Of a DNA stretch of 64,000 bases, positions 9,200 to 19,157 are shown piece by piece. This DNA is from Burkholderiales bacterium (GTDB lineage Bacteria > Pseudomonadota > Gammaproteobacteria > Burkholderiales > SG8-39): positions 1 to 64,000 of the forward strand of contig JADLAV010000087.1 in assembly GCA_020848075.1 (NCBI GenBank). The letters run 5' to 3'. The position numbers and the translations under genes were made by a program. Every line of letters begins with the position of its first letter. The stretch's first letter is position 1. A model generated the notes under the pieces. It searched no databases. It saw only the letters and a program-made list of their open reading frames with translations, and was not told the origin of the DNA.

Positions 9200-9231
9200 T
9201 CGCCATGACTTCTCAACGGAAAGGAGCTCCC

Positions 9232-9660
9232 ATGCTCGCACTGAAGTGGCTGTCGATTTCGGCCTTTGCAGTCGCCGTCACGGCGGGCGCGCCGGCCGCG
9301 CTCGCCGCCGACGACCACAAGCAAGACAAGAAAGGCGCGCACAAGCACGACGAGAAGACGCACGCCGGCCATCACGGCGGTGTGGTCGCAATGGCGGGAC
9401 ACACAGAGTACGAGCTCGTCGCCAAGCCCGACGTCCTGACGATCTACGTCTCCGAAGAGGAGAAGCCGGTCTCCACGAAGGGGGCGAGCGGAACGCTGAC
9501 GCTGCTCGGGAAGGACAAGGCGAGCGCGACGCTTGTCCCCGCCGGAGACAACCGCCTCGAGGCGAAGGGCGCCTTCAAGCTCGCCCCCGGTACGCGCGTC
9601 GTGGCGACGATCACGCTGCAGGGCCACAAGCCCGACCAGGTCCGCTTCACGCTCAAGTAG
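9232..9660 (+). CDS. His-rich periplasmic protein of the czc operon
   Basis: A 142-residue protein with a clear signal peptide (cleavage near ALAADD), then a His/Lys/Asp-rich metal-binding-like stretch (DDHKQDKKGAHKHDEKTHAGHHGG) and a beta-rich C-terminal domain of about 90 residues. The ATG at 9232 has AAAGGAGCT upstream. I know it only as a conserved hypothetical found beside RND metal pumps. A periplasmic metal buffer or chaperone for the pump is a reasonable inference. It lies in the czc operon, 32 bp after czcA. Confidence 0.65.
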   Translation: MLALKWLSISAFAVAVTAGAPAALAADDHKQDKKGAHKHDEKTHAGHHGGVVAMAGHTEYELVAKPDVLTIYVSEEEKPVSTKGASGTLTLLGKDKASATLVPAGDNRLEAKGAFKLAPGTRVVATITLQGHKPDQVRFTLK

Positions 9661-9697
9661 CGACCATGCAAGGTTTCGACGACGAGGAGGGAACGCC

Positions 9698-10042
9698 ATG
9701 AAGGAGATCAAGGCCTATGTGCATCGCAGCCGGATCGCCGGTGTCATACGCGCCCTCAAAGAGTCCGGGCTGTGCGATCTCGGGGGCGAGTCGGGCGGCC
9801 GGAACGTGACCGCCTACGAGGTCAAAGGCTCGCTCGAGCCGCTGGAGGAGGGCGAGCAGCACTACTCGATCGACCTTGCCGAGCGCGTCGTTCACGAGTT
9901 CAAGCTCGAGCTCATCTGCGAGGACGCGCTCGCCGATCGGTTGGTGGAGATCATCCGCACGACGGCTCGGACCGGCCAGGAGAACGCCGGCTGGATCTGC
10001 GTGGCCGACCTGGAGCGTGTGGTGCCGATCGGCAAGGGCTGA
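9698..10042 (+). CDS. PII-like signalling protein (PII-NG type)
   Basis: A 114-residue PII-superfamily protein: [24 protein letters not shown] at the start, a T-loop region (about 36-55), the B-loop-like stretch [14 protein letters not shown] and a C-loop. It lacks the uridylylation tyrosine motif of GlnB/GlnK. PII-like proteins of this kind are recurrently encoded next to HME-RND pumps. They probably sense a nucleotide or metal state and modulate efflux, but the ligand is not established to my knowledge. The ATG at 9698 has GAGGAGGG upstream. Confidence 0.7.
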   Translation: MKEIKAYVHRSRIAGVIRALKESGLCDLGGESGGRNVTAYEVKGSLEPLEEGEQHYSIDLAERVVHEFKLELICEDALADRLVEIIRTTARTGQENAGWICVADLERVVPIGKG

Positions 10043-10221
10043 CGTCCCACCCGCCGTGGCGGCCCATCCCGGGCTTCTCGAGCGCGGTGGCCGGGATCGC
10101 CCGCGCAGTGGGCCTCGATGACTTCCCCGATAATCGCGTCGCCGGCGGCCTAGCGCCGTCCCGAACCCCGCTGCCGCCGGCGCGGGACAGGGTCGCCGGC
10201 CGTCGCTCGGAGGCCATCGAG

Positions 10222-10554
10222 ATGATCCTGCTAAAGACTCTTGGGTTGTTTATCGTCACCGCGGTCGCCGAGATCGTCGGCTGCTATCTACCGTACCTCT
10301 GGCTGAGGAAGGACGGCTCCGCCTGGCTGCTGATTCCTGCGGCGTTGAGCCTCGCGCTGTTTGCCTGGTTGCTGACGCTTCACCCGGCAGCGTCCGGGAG
10401 AATCTATGCGGCTTACGGCGGCGTCTACGTCGCCGTCGCGCTGGTGTGGTTGTGGCTGGTGGACGGCGTGGCTCTGACAACTTGGGACGTGGCGGGGGTC
10501 AGCATCACCCTCGCCGGTATGGGGGTCATCGTCTGGGGCGGCTGGCAGTCATAG
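10222..10554 (+). CDS. YnfA/UPF0060 family small membrane protein
   Basis: A 110-residue, four-TM protein with family hallmarks: [21 protein letters not shown] near the start and [24 protein letters not shown] in the second half. YnfA proteins are related to small multidrug/cation exporters, and some confer resistance to cationic compounds. It often sits beside metal resistance genes. The ATG at 10222 ([10 protein letters not shown]) is the start used; a longer frame begins upstream without family similarity. Confidence 0.8.
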   Translation: MILLKTLGLFIVTAVAEIVGCYLPYLWLRKDGSAWLLIPAALSLALFAWLLTLHPAASGRIYAAYGGVYVAVALVWLWLVDGVALTTWDVAGVSITLAGMGVIVWGGWQS

Positions 10555-10620
10555 CTCGGGGCGCGCGATCGCTTCGCCAGCGAAAGGACATAGGACTGCC
10601 GTACCCCGGCCCGCCGCGCC

Positions 10621-11028
10621 TCAGCTTTCGTCGGAAGCTAGCGCGTCGATCAACGGACAGCCGCAACCGCGTCCGCCTCGCCGGCACGCCGAGATGAGAT
10701 CCATCAGCGCGTCGTGCATCGCGTTCAGATCGGCGAGCTTCTCCTCCACGATCGCCAGCTTTCGCTCGGCGAGCTCGCGCGTCTCGGCGCAGTGCCGGCC
10801 GTCGCTCAAGCCCAGCAGGATCTTCACTTCGTCCAGCGAGAACCCCAGCCGCTGGGCGCGCTTGATGAAGTGCAGCCGTCGCAGCGCATCGTCCGGATAT
10901 CGCCGGATCGTGCCGCGCGCCCGCGCAGGCTCCGTCAGGATCCCTAAGCGCTGGTAGTAGCGCACGGTTTCGACGTTCACCCCGCCCGCCCTGGCGAGGT
11001 CGCCGATAGTCATCGTGTTTTGGTCCAT
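10621..11028 (-). CDS. merR: Mercuric resistance regulator MerR
   Basis: A 135-residue regulator with the MerR helix-turn-helix (MTIGDLARAGGVNVETVRYYQRLGIL) and the three Hg(II)-binding cysteines in their known contexts: HCAETRELAERKLA (Cys82 equivalent) and ACRRGGRGCGCPLI (Cys117/Cys126 equivalents). It represses, and on binding Hg(II) activates, the divergent merTPAB promoter. Length is close to the roughly 144 residues of the Tn501 protein. The MerR dyad lies between this gene and merT. Confidence 0.92.
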   Translation of the reverse strand: MDQNTMTIGDLARAGGVNVETVRYYQRLGILTEPARARGTIRRYPDDALRRLHFIKRAQRLGFSLDEVKILLGLSDGRHCAETRELAERKLAIVEEKLADLNAMHDALMDLISACRRGGRGCGCPLIDALASDES

Positions 11029-11091
11029 GGCCTCGGGTGTCAGAGAGACTAGAACCGGGTGAAAGTTCCCTTCCGCACAGAGAACCCCCTC

Positions 11092-11122
11092 TTGCTCCCG
11101 TAGTCAACTACGGGTCTACCCT
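11092..11122 (+). promoter_or_regulatory. mer operator/promoter (PmerT)
   Basis: -35 TTGCTC (11092-11097) and -10 TACCCT (11117-11122) with a 19-bp spacer. The perfect dyad CCCGTAGT-CA-ACTACGGG (11097-11114) is the MerR binding site. Only the long-spacer MerR architecture explains this layout. Confidence 0.85.
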
Positions 11123-11146
11123 GCCGTCTCGATCGGAGGGAAGCAT

Positions 11147-11551
11147 ATGCCTCAGACCAAGTCCACTTCAATCCCGCTCGCGGAGGTGCCGGCGACCGAC
11201 ACCGAGGCTAAGAGAAAGGCAGGCCCGCTCGCGCTCGCCGGCGCGGCGGGGATCTTTGGCTCGCTGTGCTGTGTCGGACCGCTGGTCGCGGTGTCCCTCG
11301 GGCTTGGCGGAGGCGTGGCCGGAACCCTGGTCGCGTTCGAACCCTACCGGCCCCTTTTTATCGCGATCGCGCTCGGCGCCCTTGGCTATTCGGGTTGGAG
11401 AATCTATCGCAGGCCTGCTGCGGCGTGCGCACCAGGTGAAGTCTGCGCGGTTCCTGCGGTCAACCGGATCTACAAGGTCCTGTTCTGGATCGTAACGGCT
11501 GCGGTGTTGCTACTGCTTGCGGCGCCGTACTACCTGCCCTTGTTTTTCTGA
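11147..11551 (+). CDS. merT: Mercuric ion transporter MerT
   Basis: A 134-residue inner-membrane protein with three hydrophobic segments. TM1 carries the Hg-accepting vicinal pair (GSLCCVGPLVAVSLGLGG), and the cytoplasmic loop carries the second pair (AACAPGEVC). It takes Hg(II) from MerP and passes it to MerA. The ATG at 11147 has a GGAGGG ribosome-binding site. First gene of merTPAB. Confidence 0.92.
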   Translation: MPQTKSTSIPLAEVPATDTEAKRKAGPLALAGAAGIFGSLCCVGPLVAVSLGLGGGVAGTLVAFEPYRPLFIAIALGALGYSGWRIYRRPAAACAPGEVCAVPAVNRIYKVLFWIVTAAVLLLLAAPYYLPLFF

Positions 11552-11561
11552 GGAGGTTTCA

Positions 11562-13551
<1,990 letters not shown>

Positions 13552-13570
13552 CCCGAGAGGAAGACGAACG

Positions 13571-14224
13571 ATGTCGAGACGGCCTGACGTCGAAGCGCTA
13601 GCCGCGCACCTGCACGAGCTCTTCCCGGCGCTCGACGCGACCGGGCAGCGGCTTTCGCTCGCACTCTACCGCGAGCTCGCGCGCGGCGCGCCGGTTGCGC
13701 TGTCCCAGCTCGCCACGTTGGTCGAACTGCCAGCGGACGAAGTCGGCCGCCGGCTCCAAGCGTGGCCCGGTGTCTTCTACGACGATGCGCAACGGGTGAT
13801 CGGGTACTGGGGCTTGACGCTGTCGCGCACCACGCATCGGCTGCACACCGACGGGCGCGACCTGTACACCTGGTGCGCCTGGGACACGCTATTCCTGCCC
13901 GCGCTGCTCGATACCAAGGCCGAGGTGCGGTCGGTCTGCCGCGGCAGCGGCGAGCCCGTCGAGCTCACCGTCGGGGCAAGCGCGATCGAACCGACGCACC
14001 CCGCGGGGTTGTGGGTCTCCTTCCTCCTGCCCGAGATCGAGGCGGTGCGCGCGAATCCGGTCGCGAGCTTCTGCCACTACGTGCACTTCTTCCGCTCGCC
14101 GGATGCCGCCCGCTCGTGGCTGCACGAGCACCCGGGAACCTTCCTGCTCTCGCTTGGCGACGCCTACGAAGTGGGGCGCCGCAGGAACCGGCTGCGGTAC
14201 GGAGACTTCCTGGCGCTCGCCTGA
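13571..14224 (+). CDS. merB: Organomercurial lyase MerB
   Basis: A 217-residue protein that cleaves C-Hg bonds by protonolysis, giving Hg(II) to MerA. The catalytic set is visible: TWCAWDTLFLP holds the Cys96 and Asp99 equivalents and SFCHYVHFF the Cys159 equivalent. An N-terminal winged-helix-like part (about 1-80) precedes them. Its presence makes this a broad-spectrum mer operon. An AGAGGAAG stretch precedes the ATG. It is convergent with the P1B-ATPase gene. Confidence 0.93.
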   Translation: MSRRPDVEALAAHLHELFPALDATGQRLSLALYRELARGAPVALSQLATLVELPADEVGRRLQAWPGVFYDDAQRVIGYWGLTLSRTTHRLHTDGRDLYTWCAWDTLFLPALLDTKAEVRSVCRGSGEPVELTVGASAIEPTHPAGLWVSFLLPEIEAVRANPVASFCHYVHFFRSPDAARSWLHEHPGTFLLSLGDAYEVGRRRNRLRYGDFLALA

Positions 14225-14274
14225 CGTGGAACGCGGCTGCGCGAGGTCGATCCGGACCGCCTTGAGGCCCCAAC

Positions 14275-16707
14275 TCAAGCCGCAGCGGGCACCCGCCCGA
14301 CGCTGAGGATCGCGTCGAAGAAGATGCGCGGACGCCCCCGCAGCGAGTTGAAGAAGATCAGCGTGACGCTCACCGCCATCGCCGCCATCGCCCAGATCGG
14401 ATAGACGAGGCCGGTCGCGGCGAGCGGCACGCCGATGCCGTTGAACAGGACGGCGAGGCAGACGTTCTGGACCATCTTGCGGTAGCTCCAGCGGCTCACC
14501 TCACGCGCCGTCACCACTGCCTCGAGGCGGTTGTTGAGAACGATGATGTCCGCCGCGTCGATCGCGATGTCGGTGCCGGCGCCCATCGCGATGCCGACAT
14601 TCGCCTGCATCAGCGCCGGCGCGTCGTTGATGCCATCCCCGACCATGGCTACGTTCCCGAGCCGCTGCAGCTCTCGTATGAGCCCTGCCTTTTGGTGCGG
14701 CAGTAGGCCCGCGTGCACCTCGTCGATGCCCGCCTCGGTCGCGATGCGTGCGGCAGCAGCCTGGTTGTCGCCGCTGACGAGGAGCGTGCGCACGCCGGCG
14801 CGCCGCAGCGCCGCGACCGCTTCGCGCGCGCCATCGCGGAGCCGATCACCGAAGGCGAGCAGGCCGAGCAGCCGCCCGGCGCGCGCGGCGACGATCACCG
14901 TCCGCCCCGCATCCTCCAGCGCGGTGATCCGGGCCCCAAGACTGTCGGGGGCGACACCGCTCTCTGACAGGAAGCGCGGGCTGCCCACAAGCACGGTCTT
15001 GCTCTCGATCGAGGCGCGCACGCCGCGCCCGGGGGCCGCCCGGAAGCTCTCGAGCTCGGGGGGCGCCATGCCCCGTTCGAGCGCGGCGGCCATCACCGCC
15101 TTCGCGAGCGGATGCTCGGAAGCCGCTTCCGCAGCCGCAGCGACGCCGAGCAGCTCCTCTTCCGAGGCGCCTGCCGTCTCGACCTCGCGCAAGCTGAACT
15201 TGCCCTCGGTGAGGGTGCCGGTCTTGTCGAACACCACGTGCGTGGCGAGGCGGAAGCCCTGAAAGGCCTCGCCCGTTCGCATGAGGATTCCGCGCTCGGC
15301 CGCCTCGCCCGCCCCGCGCACGATCGAGAGCGGCGCCGAGATGCCGAGCGCGCAGGGGTAGCCCATCACCAGCACCGTGAGCCCGGCGAACACCGCGCGC
15401 TCGAGATCGGCCGCGGCGCCGGCAAGCATCGGCAGGAACAGCCAGCCGAGAAGCGCGGCAAGTGCGAGCGAGAGCACCGCCGGCGCGTAGACCTTCAGCA
15501 CGCGATCCACGAGGTGCAGCATCCCCGGTTTCAGGGCGCGCGCGTCCTCGACCTCCCGCGCGACACGCTGCAGGAAGCTCGCTTCACCGACCGCCGAGAC
15601 GCGCACGAGCAGTGTGCCGAGGCCGTTCAGCGAGCCGCCGATCACCGGATCGCCCGCCGTGCGCTCGACCGGCAGCGGCTCGCCGGTGACGAGCGACTGG
15701 TCGACCGCCGAGTGTCCTTCCATCACGGTTCCGTCCACGGCGACGCGCTCGCCGGGGTGCACGCGCACGAAATCACCCGCCCGCACCGCCTCGATGCTGA
15801 TCTCGCTCTCCCGGCCGTCGCGCATCACGCACGCGGTCTCCGGCTGCAGCGCGAGCAGCCGCCGCACCGCCTGGGAGCTGCGCGTCTTGACGATCAGCGA
15901 CAGCCACTCAGAGAAGATGTGGTAGTTGCACACCATGACGGCCACGCAGAAGAAGGGCGCGGTCGGGAAGTCGGGCCCGCCGGCGGCGAGCCCGTACGTG
16001 CCGCCGCCGAGCCCGGCGAACGCCGCCGCCTCGAGCAGCACGTGCTGATTGATGATCCCGCGCCGCAGCGATTGCCACGCCATCGCGAGGATGTGGCGGG
16101 CGAGAACGAACACGACCGAGACGGCGAGCGCCGCGGCAAGCCATGCTTCCAGCCCCGCGAGCCGGCCGGTGGCCTTGAGCCAGGACAAGGCCACGACCAA
16201 CGCGAGGCTTCCCGCCGTGCCGGCGATCGCGCGGCCGAGGCCCGAGGAGCGCAGGACGAGGAAGACAAACCCGAGCAGGCATGCAGCCACGAACGCTTCG
16301 AGCACGGCGTACCAGAAGTCTCCGGGACGCGAGATGAGCGTTAGCGAGCCGAGGCTGAAGATGGTTGCCACGAGGAAACGCCGGCCCTCCGCGACGAGCT
16401 GCCGCTCCTGGGCCTCGAAGGGCTCGAGCTTGCGCGGGTCGGAAATCGTGTAGCCCATCTGCCGCAGCGTCCGCAGTAGATCCTCCGGCTGGACTCGGCG
16501 CGGGTCGTACTCAACCAGCGCCTGTTCGTGGGTGAGGCTCACCGAGACCTTCTCGACCCCGGTGTGGCGACCGAGTGCCTTCTCGATCGTGCCGGTGCAG
16601 AGCGAGCAGTGCATGCCGGCGATGCGCGCCCGGATTCGCGCGCGGTCCGGCCGACTCGCCGGCTCGTGAGTCCAGAGGGGAAGTGCCGCGTCTACGGTGC
16701 TGCTCAT
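14275..16707 (-). CDS. Heavy-metal P1B-type ATPase with a YPC transmembrane motif
   Basis: An 810-residue metal-exporting ATPase. Order: one HMA domain (IAGMHCSLCTGTI, about residues 29-95), an N-terminal TM cluster, actuator domain (VTGEPLPVERTAGD), then TM6 with VLVMGYPCALGIS, the phosphorylation site DKTGTLTEG, the nucleotide-domain SEHPLAKAV motif and the hinge GDGINDAPAL. The usual first Cys of the CPC metal gate is Tyr (codon TAC at 15358-15360). Metal specificity cannot be assigned from this: copper or mercury are possible from context. Last gene of the operon with the MerR-HMA regulator and CcdA-like protein. Confidence 0.85.
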   Translation of the reverse strand: MSSTVDAALPLWTHEPASRPDRARIRARIAGMHCSLCTGTIEKALGRHTGVEKVSVSLTHEQALVEYDPRRVQPEDLLRTLRQMGYTISDPRKLEPFEAQERQLVAEGRRFLVATIFSLGSLTLISRPGDFWYAVLEAFVAACLLGFVFLVLRSSGLGRAIAGTAGSLALVVALSWLKATGRLAGLEAWLAAALAVSVVFVLARHILAMAWQSLRRGIINQHVLLEAAAFAGLGGGTYGLAAGGPDFPTAPFFCVAVMVCNYHIFSEWLSLIVKTRSSQAVRRLLALQPETACVMRDGRESEISIEAVRAGDFVRVHPGERVAVDGTVMEGHSAVDQSLVTGEPLPVERTAGDPVIGGSLNGLGTLLVRVSAVGEASFLQRVAREVEDARALKPGMLHLVDRVLKVYAPAVLSLALAALLGWLFLPMLAGAAADLERAVFAGLTVLVMGYPCALGISAPLSIVRGAGEAAERGILMRTGEAFQGFRLATHVVFDKTGTLTEGKFSLREVETAGASEEELLGVAAAAEAASEHPLAKAVMAAALERGMAPPELESFRAAPGRGVRASIESKTVLVGSPRFLSESGVAPDSLGARITALEDAGRTVIVAARAGRLLGLLAFGDRLRDGAREAVAALRRAGVRTLLVSGDNQAAAARIATEAGIDEVHAGLLPHQKAGLIRELQRLGNVAMVGDGINDAPALMQANVGIAMGAGTDIAIDAADIIVLNNRLEAVVTAREVSRWSYRKMVQNVCLAVLFNGIGVPLAATGLVYPIWAMAAMAVSVTLIFFNSLRGRPRIFFDAILSVGRVPAAA

Positions 16708-16772
16708 GGTTCACCTGCTCAGGTTCGTGATGTGCTCACGCTAGCAGCCGTACCAGGATACCGGGTCAAGCG

Positions 16773-17441
16773 CTATTTGAGGGTCACGAACAGTCCGAAC
16801 CACACCGACCACAGGCCGAGCGCGACCATCAGCGCGCCGGTCCAGCGCGGGACGCGCCCGCTGAGGCTCGCGAGCCAGTCGAGCGCGCGCTGTGCGCGCT
16901 TGAAAAGCACCGCGACGACGAGCGGAAGCGAGAGAGCCAGCCCGAACAGGGCGAGCGCGATGAAGCCCCCCGCGGCGCCGCCCGCGGTCGCGCCCGAGGC
17001 CGACGCGGCGAGCAGCGCGAGGAGGAGCGGTGCCGCGCAGGCGGGGATGTTCAAGCCGAAGAGCGTCCCGAGCGCCGCCGAAGTCCGCAGATCGCCGAGC
17101 CCGGCGAGCTGCGGGCCGATCCCGCGCATGAGCCACGCGATATGTCCGGTGAGATACAGGATCCCGATCGCGAAATAGACCAGGCCGAGCACGATCCAGC
17201 CCGCCTTCTGGAATCCGAGGAATACCGCCCCGATCACCGCGGCGGCGGCGCCGAGCAGGCCGATGAAGATCGCGCGAGTGAGGGCGAAGATGGCGACCTG
17301 TCCCACCTTCACCGACGCGGGCTTGCCCTCGAGCAGCTTGATGAAGAGGAGCGTCGAGCCGATCGAGCAGGGTTCGACGAAGCCGAACAGGCCGAGCCCG
17401 ATCGGCAGCAGGAAGGTCGTAGTGAGCTCGGTGCCGCTCAC
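16773..17441 (-). CDS. CcdA/DsbD-like transmembrane thiol transporter
   Basis: A 222-residue, six-TM protein. The paired cysteines of the CcdA fold are in GLFGFVEPCSIGSTLLF (TM1) and GLNIPACAAPLLLALL (TM4), so it could pass reducing equivalents across the inner membrane. It starts GTG, with GTGA overlapping the stop of the MerR-HMA gene, so the two are translationally coupled; the ATPase follows 65 bp later. Similar small CcdA-like proteins accompany mercury and copper genes. Their substrate is not known; keeping metal-site thiols reduced is my inference. Confidence 0.7.
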   Translation of the reverse strand: MSGTELTTTFLLPIGLGLFGFVEPCSIGSTLLFIKLLEGKPASVKVGQVAIFALTRAIFIGLLGAAAAVIGAVFLGFQKAGWIVLGLVYFAIGILYLTGHIAWLMRGIGPQLAGLGDLRTSAALGTLFGLNIPACAAPLLLALLAASASGATAGGAAGGFIALALFGLALSLPLVVAVLFKRAQRALDWLASLSGRVPRWTGALMVALGLWSVWFGLFVTLK

Positions 17442-18112
17442 GAGGCCGTGGGATCCGCCGCGACGCGGTAGCCGGCGCGCTCGATCGCCGCGGCGACCCG
17501 GGCCGGATCCGTCGCGGCCGGGTCATAAAGAATCTGCCCCTTGCCCGCGGCGTAGGAGACGCTCGCGCCCTTGACGCCGGGCTCGCGAGCGAGCAGCGAC
17601 TCGATCGTGCCGGCGCACCCGTCGCAGTGCATGCCCTGGATCTTCAGCTCGAGGGATTTCATTGCCTTGCTCCTTGCGTTTCGGCGCGGTCGGGTATCGG
17701 GAGTCATCCCGGTGGCCTGGGCGAGTGCTTCGAGGATCGTACAGGTCGTGACCGCGCCCCGGCCCGGACAGGCGGCGATCAGTTTGTCGAGCGCGTCGCG
17801 GATTCGCTCGAGTTCTGCGAGGCGCGTCTGGACGATCGCGCGCTTCGCGACGGCGCGCGTGCGCACCGCCGCGCAATCGCTCCCGGGCGTGACCCGCAGC
17901 GCGAGTAACCCGCCGATCTCCTGCAGCGTGAAGCCGAGGGCCTGGGCCTGGCGGATGAACCGAATCCGACCAACCGCGTCCTCGGGGTAGACGCGAAATC
18001 CCGCCCCGGGCCGCGCCGGCCGGCGCACCAGGCCCTTGCGCTCGTAGAACCGGATCGTTTCCACGCCGACGCCCGCGCGGTCGGCGAGGGCGCCGATCGT
18101 AAGGGGTTTCAT
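17438..18112 (-). CDS. MerR-family regulator fused to a C-terminal HMA metal-binding domain
   Basis: From the ATG at 18112, 224 residues. Residues 1-130 are a MerR regulator (MKPLTIGALADRAGVGVETIRFYERKGLV, then DCAAVRT and IAACPGRGAVTTCTI, Cys at the metal-site positions). After a basic linker, residues 151-224 form a MerP/CopZ-like HMA domain (LKIQGMHCDGCAGTIESLL). Nothing interrupts the frame. The fusion would put a metal-capture domain on the sensor, or the HMA part may be made separately from an internal start (see the site at 17660). It heads a minus-strand operon with ccdA-like and ATPase genes, and its own promoter has a MerR-type dyad, so autoregulation is likely. Confidence 0.8.
   Translation of the reverse strand: MKPLTIGALADRAGVGVETIRFYERKGLVRRPARPGAGFRVYPEDAVGRIRFIRQAQALGFTLQEIGGLLALRVTPGSDCAAVRTRAVAKRAIVQTRLAELERIRDALDKLIAACPGRGAVTTCTILEALAQATGMTPDTRPRRNARSKAMKSLELKIQGMHCDGCAGTIESLLAREPGVKGASVSYAAGKGQILYDPAATDPARVAAAIERAGYRVAADPTAS
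17660..17675 (-). promoter_or_regulatory. Internal ribosome-binding site and ATG before the HMA domain
   Basis: Inside the fusion gene, AAGGAG (17675-17670) sits 7 nt before an in-frame ATG (17662-17660) that begins MKSLELKIQGMHCDGC. Starting here would give a free 74-residue HMA metallochaperone (17438-17662). The spacing is ideal, better than most true starts in this window, so dual products are plausible. Confidence 0.5.
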
Positions 18113-18118
18113 GCACGC

Positions 18119-18155
18119 ATTCTGCACCCTGTACCTTAGTACAGACGCAAGTCGG
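18119..18155 (-). promoter_or_regulatory. MerR-type promoter giving a near-leaderless transcript
   Basis: On the minus strand a dyad CTGTAC-TAAG-GTACAG (18144-18129) lies between a weak TTGCGT-like -35 (about 18150-18145) and CAGAAT (18124-18119) as -10, with a spacer near 20 bp. The transcript would begin around 18112, essentially at the regulator's ATG, so that mRNA would be leaderless or nearly so. Confidence 0.55.
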
Positions 18156-18322
18156 CAGGCGTCGTCCTACACGGCCGATCCCAGCCGCGTTTGATCGGCC
18201 AGCGGGCGCGTGCACACCCTCGACGAGCCAAGGACTCGCCGCGCGCGACCGGGTCAGATCCCGGACAATACCGCGGGAACTCTGGCGGCCGGGCGGGCTC
18301 TGAGTTACAGTTTCTCGCCGCC

Positions 18323-18634
18323 ATGCGCCGCCTGTTTCCTTCGCTACTCGTCGCGCTTCTCGGCCTCGCCGTCGCGCTGAACGGCCTCCACGCCGCTACG
18401 ATGGAAGCCGACATGGTCATGGCCGCTCACGGGATGGGCGCCCCGCCGTGCGACGGATGTGCCGACGGCGGCGGGGGTGTTGCGGGCTGCGCCGCGATCT
18501 GCGTACCCCACTCCGCGCTTCCTTCGTCGCCCTGCTGCCCAGGCGACCCATCGGCCGACGTGCGTCCTTCTGCGGCCTTTCACTGGGTCGAGCGGCTCAG
18601 CAGCCCGCCCGATCTTCACCCGCCTCGCTCCTGA
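18323..18634 (+). CDS. Small Cys-rich exported protein of the copper cluster
   Basis: A 103-residue protein with a signal peptide (MRRLFPSLLVALLGLAVALNGLHA) followed by a Cys-rich segment (PPCDGCADG, GCAAICVP, SSPCCPGD) and a Pro-rich end. The pattern resembles small DUF2946-like periplasmic proteins linked with copper genes. Probably metal-binding; the function is not established. It is divergent from the MerR-HMA operon, 210 bp away, so the same MerR-type operator region could affect it. Confidence 0.5.
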   Translation: MRRLFPSLLVALLGLAVALNGLHAATMEADMVMAAHGMGAPPCDGCADGGGGVAGCAAICVPHSALPSSPCCPGDPSADVRPSAAFHWVERLSSPPDLHPPRS

Positions 18635-18881
18635 TCCCACGACCGCGGCGTCGAGTGGCCACCGCTTGAGGCGGTGAGCCCGATCTCCGCGCGCGGAGCT
18701 CAGACCCGGGCCGCCGGCGGCCGAAGTTCGTCCCCGGCGCGGCGGCGCGGATCCAACGGGCATTCGTGCATGCGTCGAACCGGACGTACCCGGTGCGGTG
18801 TTTCGCGCCAGACCGTCATCCGCGCCGCCTGTAGCGGGCCCGCTGAACTCGACGCGATGTCAATCGCGAAAGGAGCTGAAC

Positions 18882-19157
18882 ATGAAACCACGCACGATCC
18901 TCGGCCTCGTCGTCGCCGCGGCGCTCGGCGCTGCCGGCTACGCCGCCGCGCGCGACCTGGTCGAACGGACGGTGGGCACCGGAACGATGTCCGGCGGAAT
19001 GATGTCCGGCGGAATGATGGGCGACGGCATGGCCGGGATGATGGATGGTTGCCGCGACATGATGCAGGGGGGCGGCATGGCGTCCCAGCGGCCGAATGCG
19101 CAGTGGGAAGGCGCTAGCCGCAAAGCGCCCCCGCCGGACGCCGAGAAGCAGCGATGA
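18882..19157 (+). CDS. Met-rich exported protein, likely copper-binding
   Basis: A 91-residue protein with an N-terminal signal or anchor (ILGLVVAAALGAAGYAAA) and a strongly Met/Gly-rich stretch (TMSGGMMSGGMMGDGMAGMMDG), typical of periplasmic Cu(I)-binding segments. AAAGGAG precedes the ATG at 18882. Its stop overlaps the next start (ATGA). It heads the run 18882-20429 of tightly coupled genes. Confidence 0.65.
   Translation: MKPRTILGLVVAAALGAAGYAAARDLVERTVGTGTMSGGMMSGGMMGDGMAGMMDGCRDMMQGGGMASQRPNAQWEGASRKAPPPDAEKQR

Noticed and set aside
7685-9241. Minus-strand 518-residue open frame across czcA
   Set aside because: Arg/Asp/His-rich shadow typical of high-GC DNA opposite a real gene.
15112-16344. 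Plus-strand 410-residue open frame across the P1B-ATPase gene
   Set aside because: Shadow of the ATPase; no domain-like sequence.
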